From NCBI GenBank assembly GCA_964036045.1, contig OZ038388.1:32689672-32753671 (forward strand): 64,000 bases of DNA, given 5' to 3'. A model generated the notes under the pieces. That model worked only from the letters and a program-made list of their open reading frames with translations. It made no database searches and was not told the DNA's origin. The translations under genes and the position numbers were made by a program. The first letter of the stretch is position 1. Each line of letters begins with the position of its first letter. This document shows positions 34,201-45,249 of the stretch, piece after piece. Source of the DNA: Eutreptiella sp. 'Long Island Sound 2002'. Taxonomy: Eukaryota; Euglenozoa; Euglenophyceae; Eutreptiales; Eutreptiaceae.

Positions 34201-37200
34201 TGTGTGTGTGTGTGCGCGCGCGCGCCACTCGCCAGCAACTGTCCGTCGTCATCCGATATGGCCATATGGGTGCACGCTGGCAACCATTGCTCGCACACTT
34301 CCTCGGTATCCATCAGCTCTTTTCTCTCCAAACCGGCTTGTGTCCGCTCCTTGTAGTCGGCCTCATTGTCCTCTGATGTAGCCATATGGGTGCACATTGG
34401 TGACCACTGCCCACGTCCCGTCGGCGCCATATCTTCTTGTTTGTACACGCGCGTTGTACCCATTGGCTCACCATTTCCTGCCCGCTCTGCTGCCACCCCT
34501 GTGGGCGGCTGGTGATGTGCTGCCGTGAGCGCTGAAGCGCATTGCTTTGGTTCTTGCGACACCTAAGCCCAGGTGTCCCTTTGTCTCCGCTGCCTGTCGC
34601 GCTTGCGCTGTCAGGCATTCTCTTGTCTTCTCTTCTTGGTCCGCCTCTCGTGTGCCTCTTGCTGCACCACTGTCGCTGCTGCTCTTCTCGAAGCTCTGGA
34701 CCTGGCCGCATTCACCGCTGAGTCCTCCCCCAGCATATGTTGTATGTGCTGACAAAACCATATGGAGAGTTTCTCCGCCATTTGGGCTGCGTCTTGTTGC
34801 TCCGTGTTGCTGAACCATGCTCTTGCCTTTGAGAAGGCGACTCCCAATGACATCACGACGCTCGAAGTACCCACGCCCATGCCTTGCACTACCGTTTGGC
34901 ACCTTAATGTCCACAGCCGATGGAGTCCCCACCATACGCACAGGCCTTTAGGGTTTGCCAGCGCTATGATGGGGTCGTCGGAGACCCGGCGTCCCACGTC
35001 TGTACTTGCCACCACCGGTGTTGCCACATCTCTGCATGCCGCATACAGTAGCCGCAACATAGCGCAGCTCTTCACAAAATAGTACACCGTCTCTTGCGCT
35101 CCGCACCATACAAATGCGTCCTGTATGTCCTTGAAAAACTTCATCCGTTGACGAACCTGGAGCGTTTTCCACAGTACTCTGTAGATGAACTAGTGTGTGA
35201 TGGTTGGGAGGTTGGTTTTCCATAGGGCCAGCCAGACAGCTGCGTCCGACTTGTCTGTGGGCACCATTTCTGCAAACCATGCCTTTTACACGCCCTTCGG
35301 TCGCCACTCTCCAAAGCTCGGTAGCACCGAACCATCCACTTGCACTAACTCATTGTCGTAGGCGTCCAGAGGTCCACAATCGTATCCAGCGCCTGCTGTG
35401 CATGCTCCTTATTAGCAGTCCCAGCGGCCCGCACCATGGCCGCCACATCCACTTTGTTGACCTCCCCGACGCACCTTGAGAGATCAAGTCTCCGTCATTG
35501 TCATCACAATGTGCGCCAATCCTAAGTTGCGCACCTGTCCTGCCATGAGGCGAAGGCCATTCATCACTCTTCTCAGCGCTGAATAGGTCCAAAGGGAGCG
35601 CACCAGGAGGCCCTTGGATCCACGTGTACTTGGTGCAAGCACACTGTTCCGGATGGCCAGCAAGGTCATTGGGATGCCCTCCGAATCACAAAATGCCTGA
35701 AGCGGTGGCTTGAGGTCTTTGCTCTCCGTTGTGGCCGCCTGCCCCGGCGCACCTGGCCAGTAGCTGTACATGTGCCCATCTGCAGTACAGCTCCAGACTA
35801 ATCAGCTCCCTGCCTCCACCCGATACCGATTTGCTGAGGCCCACCAGGCTCACCGTCAAGCTCGTATCATTCAGCGCCAGGCACATATTTTCGCAGTCAT
35901 ACTAGCACTTTCCTAGGCATAGGGACAATTGTCGCTACATTGTACAGAGTGGGGTACACCCACTGGTGTACCGGCTGCATCTTCAATCCCAATGGCAGGG
36001 CCAGACTTCCTATCTTCTTGCACTTGAAGCGGATTTTGTTCATGCTCTCTTCGCACTCCTCTCCCTCTTGTACTTCTCCACCCAACACACCTAGAAACTT
36101 TGTCTTGTGCACCACCGCAATTCCCTGAATTCAATCACCTGCCGGCGGCCTCACCGCCAGCAGTTCACTTTTGATGGCACTACATCGTAGGTTCGACACC
36201 TACCCAAACTCGGCAAACAGTCCCAAGGCCTTCCGCAATACTGATTCCCTCGGTGGAATGTCTATCATGGAATCATCCACATACCAAAACTGTTCCAAGT
36301 CCAAGTCTACCGCTTGTATTCGTCTTATTAGGAAGCTCGTGGCGAAGACAAATAACATCTGGGACAGCGGGTCCCCTTGTCGTATTCCCGCCTCCAGAGT
36401 AAACGGATCCCCCACCACCGCGTTGCCCACCAATACGGACGTCAAGCCCCCTAGGAATCTGCAATCCATCGCACGAACCGCGGCCGCACTCCCATCTCCG
36501 CCAATCCTGCCAAGATGAACTCATGCGCCATTTTGTTGTATGCCTTCTCCACATCCACTCCGAAGAAGCACTGTTGCGCTCCCCATTGCGTGTTCTCGAT
36601 GCACTGGAGCCACCTTGCCACGTGGCTCATCATTTGTCGTTTCTTCATGAAGCCACTCTGCTGCTGCAGTACTAGCTGCTGCATCATGTCTTCTATAGCC
36701 ACCAGCACCGCCGTTGAGTATATCTTCGCCCTTTCATTGAGCATGGTTAGTGATCGCATGTTGCTAACCACTGGGGGTCCATTTTTCTTGGGCACATGTG
36801 TGCGTATCCCGTGATCCAACTCCTCTGGGATATACCCCGTGGCCAGCCGCCACTGCATAGTGATCGTCATAGGGACTACCAGATATTCTGCCACTGCATG
36901 CCACAATGGCTTGCCCACGCCATCCAACCCAGGCGAGCAGTCTCCTGCTATACTTCGCTTGATGGATTCCTGCATCACTTCCGTGGTCCTAGGCAGTTCC
37001 ACCTCTGGCAATTATTTCCAATTTCTTGGCTTGGGTATGCCCCATAGATACTCCTTGACCAGTGGCCAATCGTGATGTCCCCCTTGCGCCACCCGCTTCG
37101 AGTGCTCTTGCAGCTTCTGCCCCATCTCCCCCGGGTCTGTCATCACTGCATCCTCCGTGTGCAGCACCACCACTTTCGCGTGCCCATGACTCGCCTCATG

Positions 37201-40200
37201 AGTTTCGAGATCAGCTTACGTCACTGCCTCGTTGGTGTGGACCCTTCATATCGCAAGGTCACCCCCAATTGTGCCAGCCCCTCCCAGTGGTTGAGCGTAT
37301 ATTGCGCTGAGTCCCTTATCCCCTAGAGTCGGCGGAAGGTCTGCTGCTCCGTCATCTCCTCCTGTGTGTGTTGTTGTAATATTCTCCAACCCCCATCAGA
37401 GACCTTGTGCATGGTGCTGTCGTTCATGGCCTTGTTGAGATGGCGCACTTGCTGCACCTCTTTGGGGAATCGCCTGCCCTTTGACGTTTTTTCTGCCAGT
37501 TGCCACACCAAGGCGTCTAGCTGGTCCCACTACTCATATATTTGTTGCTCCTGCTATGTCGGTTGTATGCCCCGCAAGGCCGCCAAATTGGCCTCCCGCC
37601 CACAGGAGGCACCCCATGTCATAATGCCCGACTGGTCGTGGCTGTCACCTCTGGTCCTTGTTCTGGAAATGGCAGCATCTGTGTCCGGATGTCCTGTGCC
37701 TAGGCTTCCATGAGTTCCGTATCTTCCACCATCCATGTGGGTATCTGTGCACGTGGCGGCATCTGCGAATACTCCGGTGTGAACAGCGCCATGACTGCTT
37801 GATGGTCTAATAGCCCCTGTTGCACCACTTGTACTTGTGCCATGCCGCCCACCCATCGCAGTGGTACATACAATCGGGTAATGTGTCCATTGACTATCTC
37901 CCCCCCGGCTGCACATGCATGCACGTGTACCCCTCCTGCGGCTCATCGCTGGATCGCGTGAGTGGCCATGCATCTTGCAGTTCCCACTCACCCACCAAAT
38001 CCTGCTCCAGCCGCATCGCCACATACTCATCTTTTTACCACACAGGCGTGCAGTCCGCGTCTTGGACGTCTGTGAGAAAGTTCATATCCCCCGCCATGAG
38101 ATACGTAAATTTGTGTGCGACCCTCACCGGCTCCTCCCAAAACACTTTCCGATCTGCCGCTGGGTTGGCACATGGACATTCATCATCGCGGTCCTCTACC
38201 CTGACGGCAGCCTCACATCCACCCGCAGCACCCGTTCATCGAGCGGCGGCGTCAATGGCAATGGCCCGTGACCTTCTATGTGTATGCCATCCTTCACAAG
38301 GATCATCAACCCTCCATTGATGTATGTCTTCGCATGCAGCCACATCACTGAGTAACCATATCGCTCTGAAGCCTTCTCCACATCTTGAACATGCCAGTCC
38401 ACTAAGCCATTCATATGTGTCTCTTGCACCAGCATTACATCCAGGCGCAATGTGCTTGCTGTCTTCAGAATTTTGCAGCACTCATACTCCGGTCCCGGTA
38501 TCACCGTGAACAGGCTATTGGCGTTGTAAGTCATCAACTGTAACTCGTCCAGGCATGGACCCTGTACTGCGCCGGATTGCGCACCCGTTATCGCTGTGCT
38601 TTGGCACCCTGCCACTGCCACATCACCTCTGACATCAACAATGATACACTGCTCTCTCCTTTACCACCACCATGTGTTCCTTGCCAACTACCGTTGTCCA
38701 TGTTCCCGGCGTCGCAGTGCCGTGAGTCGTGGTTGTCGCCGTGGCTCCCGACGCCGCCGCCGCACCTGTGCCGCCCTGTGGCAATAGGGACCGCTGCGCC
38801 TATGTCCCCGCTCTCCTAGGTGTCACGTACGTAGATCTCGGTTGAGGGGTGGTCTCCGATGGTCGTGGAGCCGTCGCATCCCTGGCTTCGCCCGCAGCCC
38901 AAATGTCGTATGAGAACTCATACGCAGCAATGCTATTCGCAGCCCACTCTTCAACAGTCATGACAGCAAAGTACGGCATCAACGTGTGCTTGGGGATATT
39001 TGTCGCCAGCTGGTCGGGCGTCGCCTCTAGAAAGAAAACTGCCGCACAAGGCAGGAAGCCCTCCATCGAGGCCTCCCTCTCCCCTTTTGCATTGAAATCT
39101 TTCACAATGGTCGCGATAGACTCTTTTTTGGCCTACACCGCCGGGCCTTGAGGGACCTGTTGCTTCTTTGCTCGGAGAACCTTGGTGCCATCACTCTGGG
39201 GCATCAGCTTCAAGAATTTCACTTTTGGATCAGACAGGCACCTTGCCTCACCTCAATGACCCACATGGCAGCTTCCATGCCGTCGCACATTTTCATGGGC
39301 CGAGACGTAGGCAGTGTCTTTTCAATGTGATATTTCTCATACACCGTTGTCAGGGCCTCACTGTTGGTGGCAGGGCGGTATATTATCATGCGGTCCACCG
39401 GAAAGGGAGATACAGCACTCGTTGACTGCTCGTGAGTGTAGTGTCCCACAAAGGGAAGACGGTCCCTCACTTTGACACCTTACCCCCCCCCCCAAAAAAA
39501 AAAGATGTTGGCCCATGAGAGGCCCATGAGGGTGGGGGAGCTACCGGGAAAGGGGAAGGGGGCGCCCAAACGTGAGGTTTGAGGTTCGAGGTTAAAGGCG
39601 CACCCAGCACAACTCCTAAAGGGGGAGGGGGAAGGAGAGGAGGAGGAGGAGGAGGAGGAGGAGGAGGAGGAGGAGGAGGAGGAGGAGGAGGAGGAGGAGG
39701 AGGAGGAGGAGGGGGAGGAGGAGGAGGAGAAGGAGGAGGAGGAGAAGGAGGAGGAGGAGGAGGAGGAGGAGGAGGAGAAGGAGGAGGAGGAGGAGGAGGA
39801 GGAGGAGGAGGAGGAGGAGGAGGAGGAGGAGGAGGAGGAGGAGGAGGAGGAGAAGGAGGTGTGACTCTCGGTCACTAGACCAAGGGACCTGCGCTAATTG
39901 GAGGCCCCAGGTTCGTCTCCCGTACACTTCACCTCAGAGTTGTGGTTGGCTGGGGACACACCGCGGGCAGACCAATGTTTTTTGTCATCCGCCACTCACT
40001 CTGTACGCATGCAACCCCGGATAGCAAATCATGGCGTCTAGCTCTAGACAGTGAACAAACAGCACACAGGGCCCCTAAGCAGCGGTGGTGTATTGCATCC
40101 CTACTTGATTTGGAGGGCAGACCTGGCAAAACATGTGGTGATACCCATGCTGCCTCCACTGTGTCATTGAACAGTTGCACAGGTCAAGACTGCACTGGCC

Positions 40201-43200
40201 TTTGCGGTCACCGGGTATCTGATAAATATCTGCGTGTGGAATACTGGTGTTTCCTACTGTATAGCAGCATCGCCGCTCGGTACTGCTCTGGCCTTTTCAG
40301 TCACTGGGAATCTGTAAGATGCCTGTGAGATGGTACTGCCATAGCCTACACAGTCACTGGGTGGGTGTATGCTGCAATGTTGTAGTTCTCTTTGCTTGTC
40401 GTTGCCGGCATGGTGATCTGTAGATCTGTAGGGCTGTACTTCGCTGTTGTCAATTTTTTTGGATGTAGCGCAAGCTCGGAAATGCACTGTATGTATGTGG
40501 AGGGGGGGATCGTCTGGCAGTCACCAACCATGAGGTGTTGTGTGCCCCCCACCAATCATCCAACACAAGGGTCCGCCCTCCTTGTGTGTCGGGTCCTGCT
40601 TGTTTTTGTTGTCTTTGTACGTTACGGATGTGTTTCATGCTTTTTGGTAAAACTTGTTTCGGCAGTTAGGGTGTTCCCACTGTTGCGAGTCCTGGTGATG
40701 GAAGCGCGTTGCGACCCAGAAAAAAGGGGAGGTTGTGAATTCTATTGCCTTCGGCAAGGCAATTGGAAGAGAGGGGAGGCTGAAACCCTAGTGGAAGTCA
40801 TACAAGCATGTTAGGGCCCAACAAGCACCAACAGTAGGGCCTAATTGGAGCTACACGGCTCCCCATTTAATTGCACTCCCATTGTCACCAAACGACTCGC
40901 TAGGCCTTGCCCAAGGGTCCCCAAGGATAGTTAGAGGTCACCCAAGAGTTGCGATTTGCCCACCACACAGTAGATGGCCCAAAGCGGCTTTAGGGGCCGA
41001 TGGGCACCACTACAAGGGCCAATTGGTGTTGTATGGGTCCCCATGGGTTCGCATTGTAACCAAATGATCACCCAACCATGGCCCAAGGGTCCCCAGGGGT
41101 TGTCGAATGTCACCCAGAAAACACGATTTCAACCAACCCATGCCAGCCTGAAAAAAGGCTGGTCTCACTGTTGGGGGCCGTTCGGAAGTACCCACAGATA
41201 AAGCACACAACCCTGCCATTGGTTCAGGGGTCTACAGAGAAGAAAAAACTCTCTGGGACCAAGGTGCGGATCGGCGCACAATTTTGAAATTGGCTGCTGT
41301 AGATATACTAAACAGTGCTGACCACTTGATTGGGCTTTGGGTGGAAACTTGGATGCTTGGCCTTTGCTACGTGGTATGGATAGCCTGTACTGTTGCATAT
41401 CAGTAATGGAGCTTGAACCCACATATCTACATCTAGTACTAAAACTGAGACATTATCATCTAGAGATATGATGCCTCTGAAGAGACATTTCATCATAAAC
41501 CTATGCTAAAGGTGCCAGCACATCTTGTGCCCAATGCTTTGAGCATTTGCTTGGCTTGTTTTCAAAACATTTGAATGCTTGAACCCCATTTCGTTTCCCA
41601 AGCAAATCAGGAAGAAAAAGAGGACATGTTGAGGACATCCTTCACACAACCCTTTGGGGGGACACAACAGTTGTGACGGTTAGTCTCCATTTTAGTGCCC
41701 ACGCTTGTACACAGCGGTGCACGGGTTTGTGGGTGGGTGCCTGGGGCAGTGGGGTCCCCACCCCTTGGCCAGGGTAGGCCAAGTGCTGTGCACCCATCCA
41801 AAAAGTGGATGCTTGCCCTTTTCATTTCATTGCTGGGGCTGGGGCTAGGGGTGGGCCAACAGTGGGTTGGCTGGCTGGAGGTTGTGGGGCAACAATGGAA
41901 ACAAGGCGACACCAATCGATCTTTTTCGGCAGATTCTGATTCATTCCACTCTTCAGATAGTGGTGACGGTGCAGACCATGGTGTCTTCAAATGATAAGCA
42001 CATCATTGATTAAATGACACTTGAGCCACAGACAAAGAGCTGTTAGCCTGTTATCCAAACACAGCAGCCAAAAAGAGTCCATTCCCAAGACATGTGACAT
42101 GACTTCGTTTCTGCGTTTGCAAGATGATGACCATCCTCACCATCCTTGTTATCTCTCTTGTGCCATGTGCTTGTCCTTTTGCCACAACCCCATGCGCAAA
42201 GCATAAGCCTTAGTTGTGCTGTTGGTGGTTATACTGTTGTCAATTGCAATGTTGGTGGTTGTCCTTTTGTTTGTTGTGATGCTGATACTTGCAGTTTTGG
42301 TAGTCGTGATGTTGATAGTCGTTGTTGTACTTTTGGTTGTTGTATTGTTAGCGATGGTATGTGGCGAGCACAGAGGGGGAGGGCTGCAGGGCTGCAGGGC
42401 TGTAGGCCGATAGCACCTGAGACAAGTCGAAGCACAATGACTCATGCCCAAATGTGGCAAAGCTGATACACAGGGCCAAAAAATTGGGGGTAGGGCAAAC
42501 GGCAAGAGACAGAAGTGCGGGAAAGCTGAGGCGGCAAGTGCAGATGCACCTCTGCAGCCCCCCAAGTTTCCTCCGCCACCAGCCGCTCCACTGTCTCCTG
42601 CATCTGCTGGTCCTCATAGGCCACGTACAAGTGCATCGAGGCGTCGAAGCAGGAGGTAATGAAGCCGTGGAACTTGTACTGCGTCGTGCTGTCCTGCGCC
42701 TTTCCGTCAGCAAGGGCCTGCTGCCGCTGCTCGCGGCGCTCCGCCCGCTGTCGCTGTCGTGAGTGCCTCAGGTATTTCTGCCGGATCCGCTCCTGCTCCG
42801 GAAGCATGGGGTCGTTCCCCTCATCCTCCGAGGACCCACCATCCACTGGGGACGCTGGCACCGACTGCGTCTGCCACTGATTACTCAGGGTCTTCTCAAA
42901 CTCAAGGCTACGCTGCAGCGTCTTAACCAGAACGGGCACGTCCAGAGTGGCGGCCTCGGCCTGCAGCTGGTAGGTCAATTCCTGCACAACGCACATTCGC
43001 AACACCGGAGGACACTTCCCCTCAACTGTGGATGCTGTTGGGTTGTTGTGGTAAGTGTTGCTGTGGCTGTGGCTGTCCTAGTTGCTCTGACTGTTGTTGT
43101 GTGATTGTTGTTGTGCTCGCTGTGACTACTGTGGTGCTTGCTGTGACTTGTTGAGGTTGTGGTTGTGGTTTGGCTGTGGTTGCTGTTGCGGCTCGTGGTT

Positions 43201-45249
43201 GCGATCGTTGTTGACATCATTGTGGTTGTGGTGTTCTGGTTATTGTGGCCGTTGTGTTGTGGTTGTCATGGTTGTAGTGTTGTGGATGTCATGGTTATGG
43301 TATTGTGGTTGTTGGGCACAGGTGAGGTTTTCGGGTGAACGATTCACACACTGTAAAGACGGCAACTGCTCCTTTTCTCCCTCGCAGTTGTGCGAAATCT
43401 CATTGCACTCAAGCCCAGTCGCCCTTCACATCGCTTTTGTGATTGCGGTGGGTGATAACTGCTCTCTGTGGAACTGGGTACATAAGAAACCCTCACGTTT
43501 GTCTGTCAACCATGGCGATTGACGCATGAACTACACCATGTGTTAGAACCACCTGCTTAGATGTGCACGCGTCATGGGGCACGTCCAACATATGGACTGC
43601 AAGCTTCAGTATCTTGGGAATGCGAGCCGTTGAGACCAGTCTCGCTGCTTCGGCCCCCAAACAGACGTCGTAGCCCCCCTCTCTCTCTGAGCGCCCGACG
43701 GTCAGCACTGCAACGCACACAGGTCTGAGGCGGCACCCATGTATGCCACATTTCAAAATCCTGCGCAGCGAGCAGCTTTAGAAATTAATTTTGAGAACAG
43801 CGCTTCGAATCCATTATCAGCCTCATTCCTGCCCACCGAACCGATCAAATCCCTTTTATTTCTCAGTGCATCTGTGATTTTAGTGCATTTGTGTTTGTTG
43901 CACACGAATGAGAACGTTCAAATGACTTATCTCTCTGCCTCTCGCTGTTATCTCTGAACTTTGGTAAGTCGCCGGGGGGTGGGGGGGAGACCCCGAAGCT
44001 CCAGGGCAGAGGTGCACGCCTAAACCGCCTTTCGGTCATCTAAATAATCTGAATTTTCTGAGTCGGAGGCAAATGAGGCGTTCGGGCTCCTGTAAAGGTC
44101 CATCGTGACTCACGAAAGGTGACTGCCCTGGGAGACAAGCACATGGTTGGACAGCGGAAGATGGATGCCCTGGGGGCATGAGACGGTGGTGGAGGCGTGC
44201 ATGGTGCACCAGGTGTGCACCATGTGTATCGCGCTGAACCTCAGCCCCAACTCCCCGCCTGGTAGTCAATAGGAACAATCTATTTGAACAGAAAGGGGGG
44301 CTGAACCGCCAAAACATGGAGAGTGACCGGCAACAATGAGGACCTGATTGGTAAGCAGACAGAACTCCACCGCCAGCTCCTGCGGCAGGCACCAGTCGGT
44401 GGGGAACACGTCTGGACAGTTGTCGTTCATGCACTGCAGGAGGCGGCGAAACCACTGGTACCGGTCGTTGGTGTTCATGAGCTGTGCGGAGGCTTCGCCG
44501 TGATGGAACTTGCGCTGATATTTCTCCAGCAAATTCTGGATGAAGTTGTGCATGAAGGCCTTGGAGGCCTCCGGCCCCACGGCGTCAATGACCGCGCAGG
44601 CGTGGGCCATATTGTCCGGGGCCCGACCGTCGATCATCGGATCATACGCCGTGAACTGGTCCGTGATCTTGCGGGTGAAGTCCGTCTGCATCGCAGTGAA
44701 CTGCGCGGAGGCCTGTTGGAGGGTTGGGATGTCCTTGTGCTCCGCGAAGTGCGCGAACAGCCGCTTGACGACGTGGACGAGCGGCGCGACCTCCCGCCAA
44801 TCGGGATCGGCGACGAGGTCCTGCAGCTGCTGCAGCGACGAGTGCAGCATCTGCAGGCGCTCCAGGCTCTTGATGCTGAGGGTCAGGTTGCGCTTGCCGC
44901 GGTCCAGTGCACGGATGTCGCTGCAAATGTCGTTGACCATCCGCTCCGAGTCGTCGGCCTTCTGCTGGATCTCCGTGACCCTCCCCAGGAGCACCTGCAT
45001 CGCCTCCCAGGACCTCTGCAGGTCCCCCCCAACCCGTGCACTGAGCACAGACTGCGTCTTGACCGACTCCACAAGGGCGGTATCCGTCCCCTGGATGCGG
45101 CCCTGCAGGTCTGCCGCAAACGCGTCCAACTGCGTCAGGGACTGCTCGTCAGGGAAATGGCGGTTGAAGTACTCCACAGGATCAAACTGCGGTGCGTCGA
45201 ACGGATCTGCGGTGGCGGGCCCCTGCGCAGGAGCGGCATCTCCGGACAT
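30736..45249 (-). CDS. VPS53: VPS53, GARP/EARP tethering complex subunit
   Basis: VPS53 is part of the GARP (trans-Golgi) and EARP (recycling endosome) complexes that tether endosome-derived vesicles. Five exons, all joined at phase 0: 45249-44344, 42981-42550, 32839-32522, 31875-31528 and 31239-30736. They give 835 aa, close to the length of animal and plant VPS53. Diagnostic parts are the N-terminal FDPVEYFNRHFPDEQSL, the long helical region, QELAVEFC, KFHGFITSCFDASMHLYV, DLFIYVEESLKR, IINTADYW, SPYVGTL, FYRCRRISDQGCQQLL, KSENVLKIVMSP and LMDLKGMKKSD. The ATG at 45249 is chosen because the family N-terminus starts just after it; the open frame upstream is probably 5' UTR. The 9.7-kb second intron holds a LINE in the same orientation. 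Confidence 0.93.
31528..31875 (-). CDS. VPS53: VPS53 exon 4
   Basis: Residues 553-668. The acceptor TTCTCTAG precedes DAAADSFSELINKSIRTLIR. It includes DPSPYVGTLCQILTDRM, VRLFCNKFIVYFPRRF and YRCRRISDQGCQQLLMDLQ, the most conserved C-terminal block. The donor is CAG/GTATGG. Confidence 0.93.
32140..32225. repeat. (CACAC/ACTAC)n short tandem tract
   Basis: Pentanucleotide ACACC units grade into ACTAC and ACTGC units, in VPS53 intron 3. A similar CACAC tract is at 57358-57410. A GAGTG-rich tract at 32385-32470 is related in the opposite sense. Confidence 0.85.
32522..32839 (-). CDS. VPS53: VPS53 exon 3
   Basis: Residues 447-552. The acceptor CTGTCTTCAG precedes GSGDDEILISASDLFIYVEE. It also has the family string CIIINTADYWSGITAQLAD. 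The donor is TTG/GTACTG at 32522/32521. Confidence 0.92.
32840..33469 (-). other. Intron 2 of VPS53, 3' part
   Basis: 630 bp between the LINE 3' end and exon 3. No gene or repeat recognised. Confidence 0.4.
33474..34252 (-). pseudogene. LINE RNase H domain
   Basis: WTNGSEIRGRAGYGVYF (first acidic motif, with Asn where Asp is usual), then ETNNRAEVSAVRAQIRAV (second motif Glu), then DVWEEIFQLLQGR and THVYGHNKLVYHDAADDLAKA (His and last Asp). A frame change separates the two halves. The Asp-to-Asn change would abolish activity. Confidence 0.75.
35897..37011 (-). pseudogene. LINE reverse transcriptase domain
   Basis: Fingers and palm motifs are seen in order: SPGLDGVGKPLWHAV, THVPKKNGPPVVSNMRSLTM, FFGVDVEKAYNKMAHEFIL (first catalytic Asp), GIRQGDPLSQMLFVF, and FWYVDDSM (the catalytic pair; FADD is commoner in LINEs). 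A thumb-like KFLGVLGG follows. Frames shift near 36460 and 36150. Confidence 0.88.
37700..38621 (-). pseudogene. LINE endonuclease domain
   Basis: LQLMTYNANSL (strand 1 with the metal-binding Asn), LDVMLVQETHM (catalytic Glu), LMAGDMNFL (the GDxN motif) and a late LLDHQAV (the Asp-His pair) follow in order, across two frames. This is the apurinic-endonuclease fold used by LINEs to nick target DNA. Confidence 0.8.
38800..39475 (-). pseudogene. LINE ORF1-like region
   Basis: Minus-strand pieces such as MIIYRPATNSEALTTVYEKY, MCDGMEAAMWVIEV, VKFLKLMPQSDGTKVLRAKK and FNAKGEREASMEGFLPCAAV follow each other across one frameshift and one stop. They lie directly upstream of the endonuclease, as ORF1 does. 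I recognise no named domain. Confidence 0.5.
39500..39630. other. Short non-coding stretch upstream of the GGA tract
   Basis: A C run and an A run at 39484-39504 lie at the LINE 5' boundary. Purine-rich sequence leads into the GGA tract. Confidence 0.4.
39631..39860. repeat. (GGA)n microsatellite
   Basis: About 230 bp of GGA triplets with a few AGAAGG and GGGGGA interruptions. The purine strand is + and the VPS53 sense strand is pyrimidine-rich. Long open frames (Gly, Ser or Leu runs) are products of the tract. Confidence 0.97.
39861..42549 (-). other. VPS53 intron 2, 5' part
   Basis: 2.7 kb without a recognised gene. It includes a two-copy 172-bp tandem repeat (40816-41160) and a TTG/GTTG-rich stretch at 42210-42350. 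Confidence 0.45.
40816..41160. repeat. 172-bp tandem duplication
   Basis: Two diverged copies share GCACCA, GGCC-AATTGG, CCCATTGTCACCAAA-like and GCCCAAGGGTCCCCA blocks; the last starts at 40909 and again at 41081. No coding frame is kept. Confidence 0.7.
42550..42981 (-). CDS. VPS53: VPS53 exon 2
   Basis: Residues 303-446, from acceptor TTGTGCAG to donor GAG/GTGCAT. It begins ELTYQLQAEAATLDVPVLV, has an acidic/basic low-complexity insert, then the conserved KFHGFITSCFDASMHLYVAY and the ETVERLVAEE helix. Confidence 0.9.
42982..44343 (-). other. VPS53 intron 1
   Basis: 1.36 kb. The part at 43020-43320 is rich in TTGTTG/TGGTTG and CTGTGGCTG repeats. No gene seen. Confidence 0.5.
44344..45249 (-). 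CDS. VPS53: VPS53 exon 1
   Basis: Residues 1-302. It holds the whole N-terminal coiled-coil region (GRVTEIQQKADDSERMV, DIRALDRGKRNLTLSI) through AVEFCLLTNQ. The donor is CAG/GTCCTC at 44344/44343. The antisense frame is open for 409 codons but is only a shadow of this exon. Confidence 0.93.

Larger units (their letters stand above)
33470..39475 (-). mobile_element. Non-LTR retrotransposon (ORF1, endonuclease, RT, RNase H), decayed
   Basis: About 6 kb inside VPS53 intron 2, same strand as the gene. From 5' to 3' it has an ORF1-like part (39475-38800), an endonuclease (about 38570-37700), a reverse transcriptase (about 37010-35900) and an RNase H (about 34250-33500). Stops and frameshifts break every part, and a TG/CG microsatellite interrupts it at 34196-34226. 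A LINE with an endonuclease ahead of RT and an RNase H after it fits I-type or related clades; placing it needs a tree. Confidence 0.85.

Noticed and set aside
39880-39925. tRNA gene or tRNA-derived SINE
   Set aside because: GGTTCGTCTCC resembles a B box, but no matching A box, acceptor stem or cloverleaf could be built.
39480-39927. Ser-, Leu- and Gly-run open frames
   Set aside because: They are translations of the (GGA)n tract.
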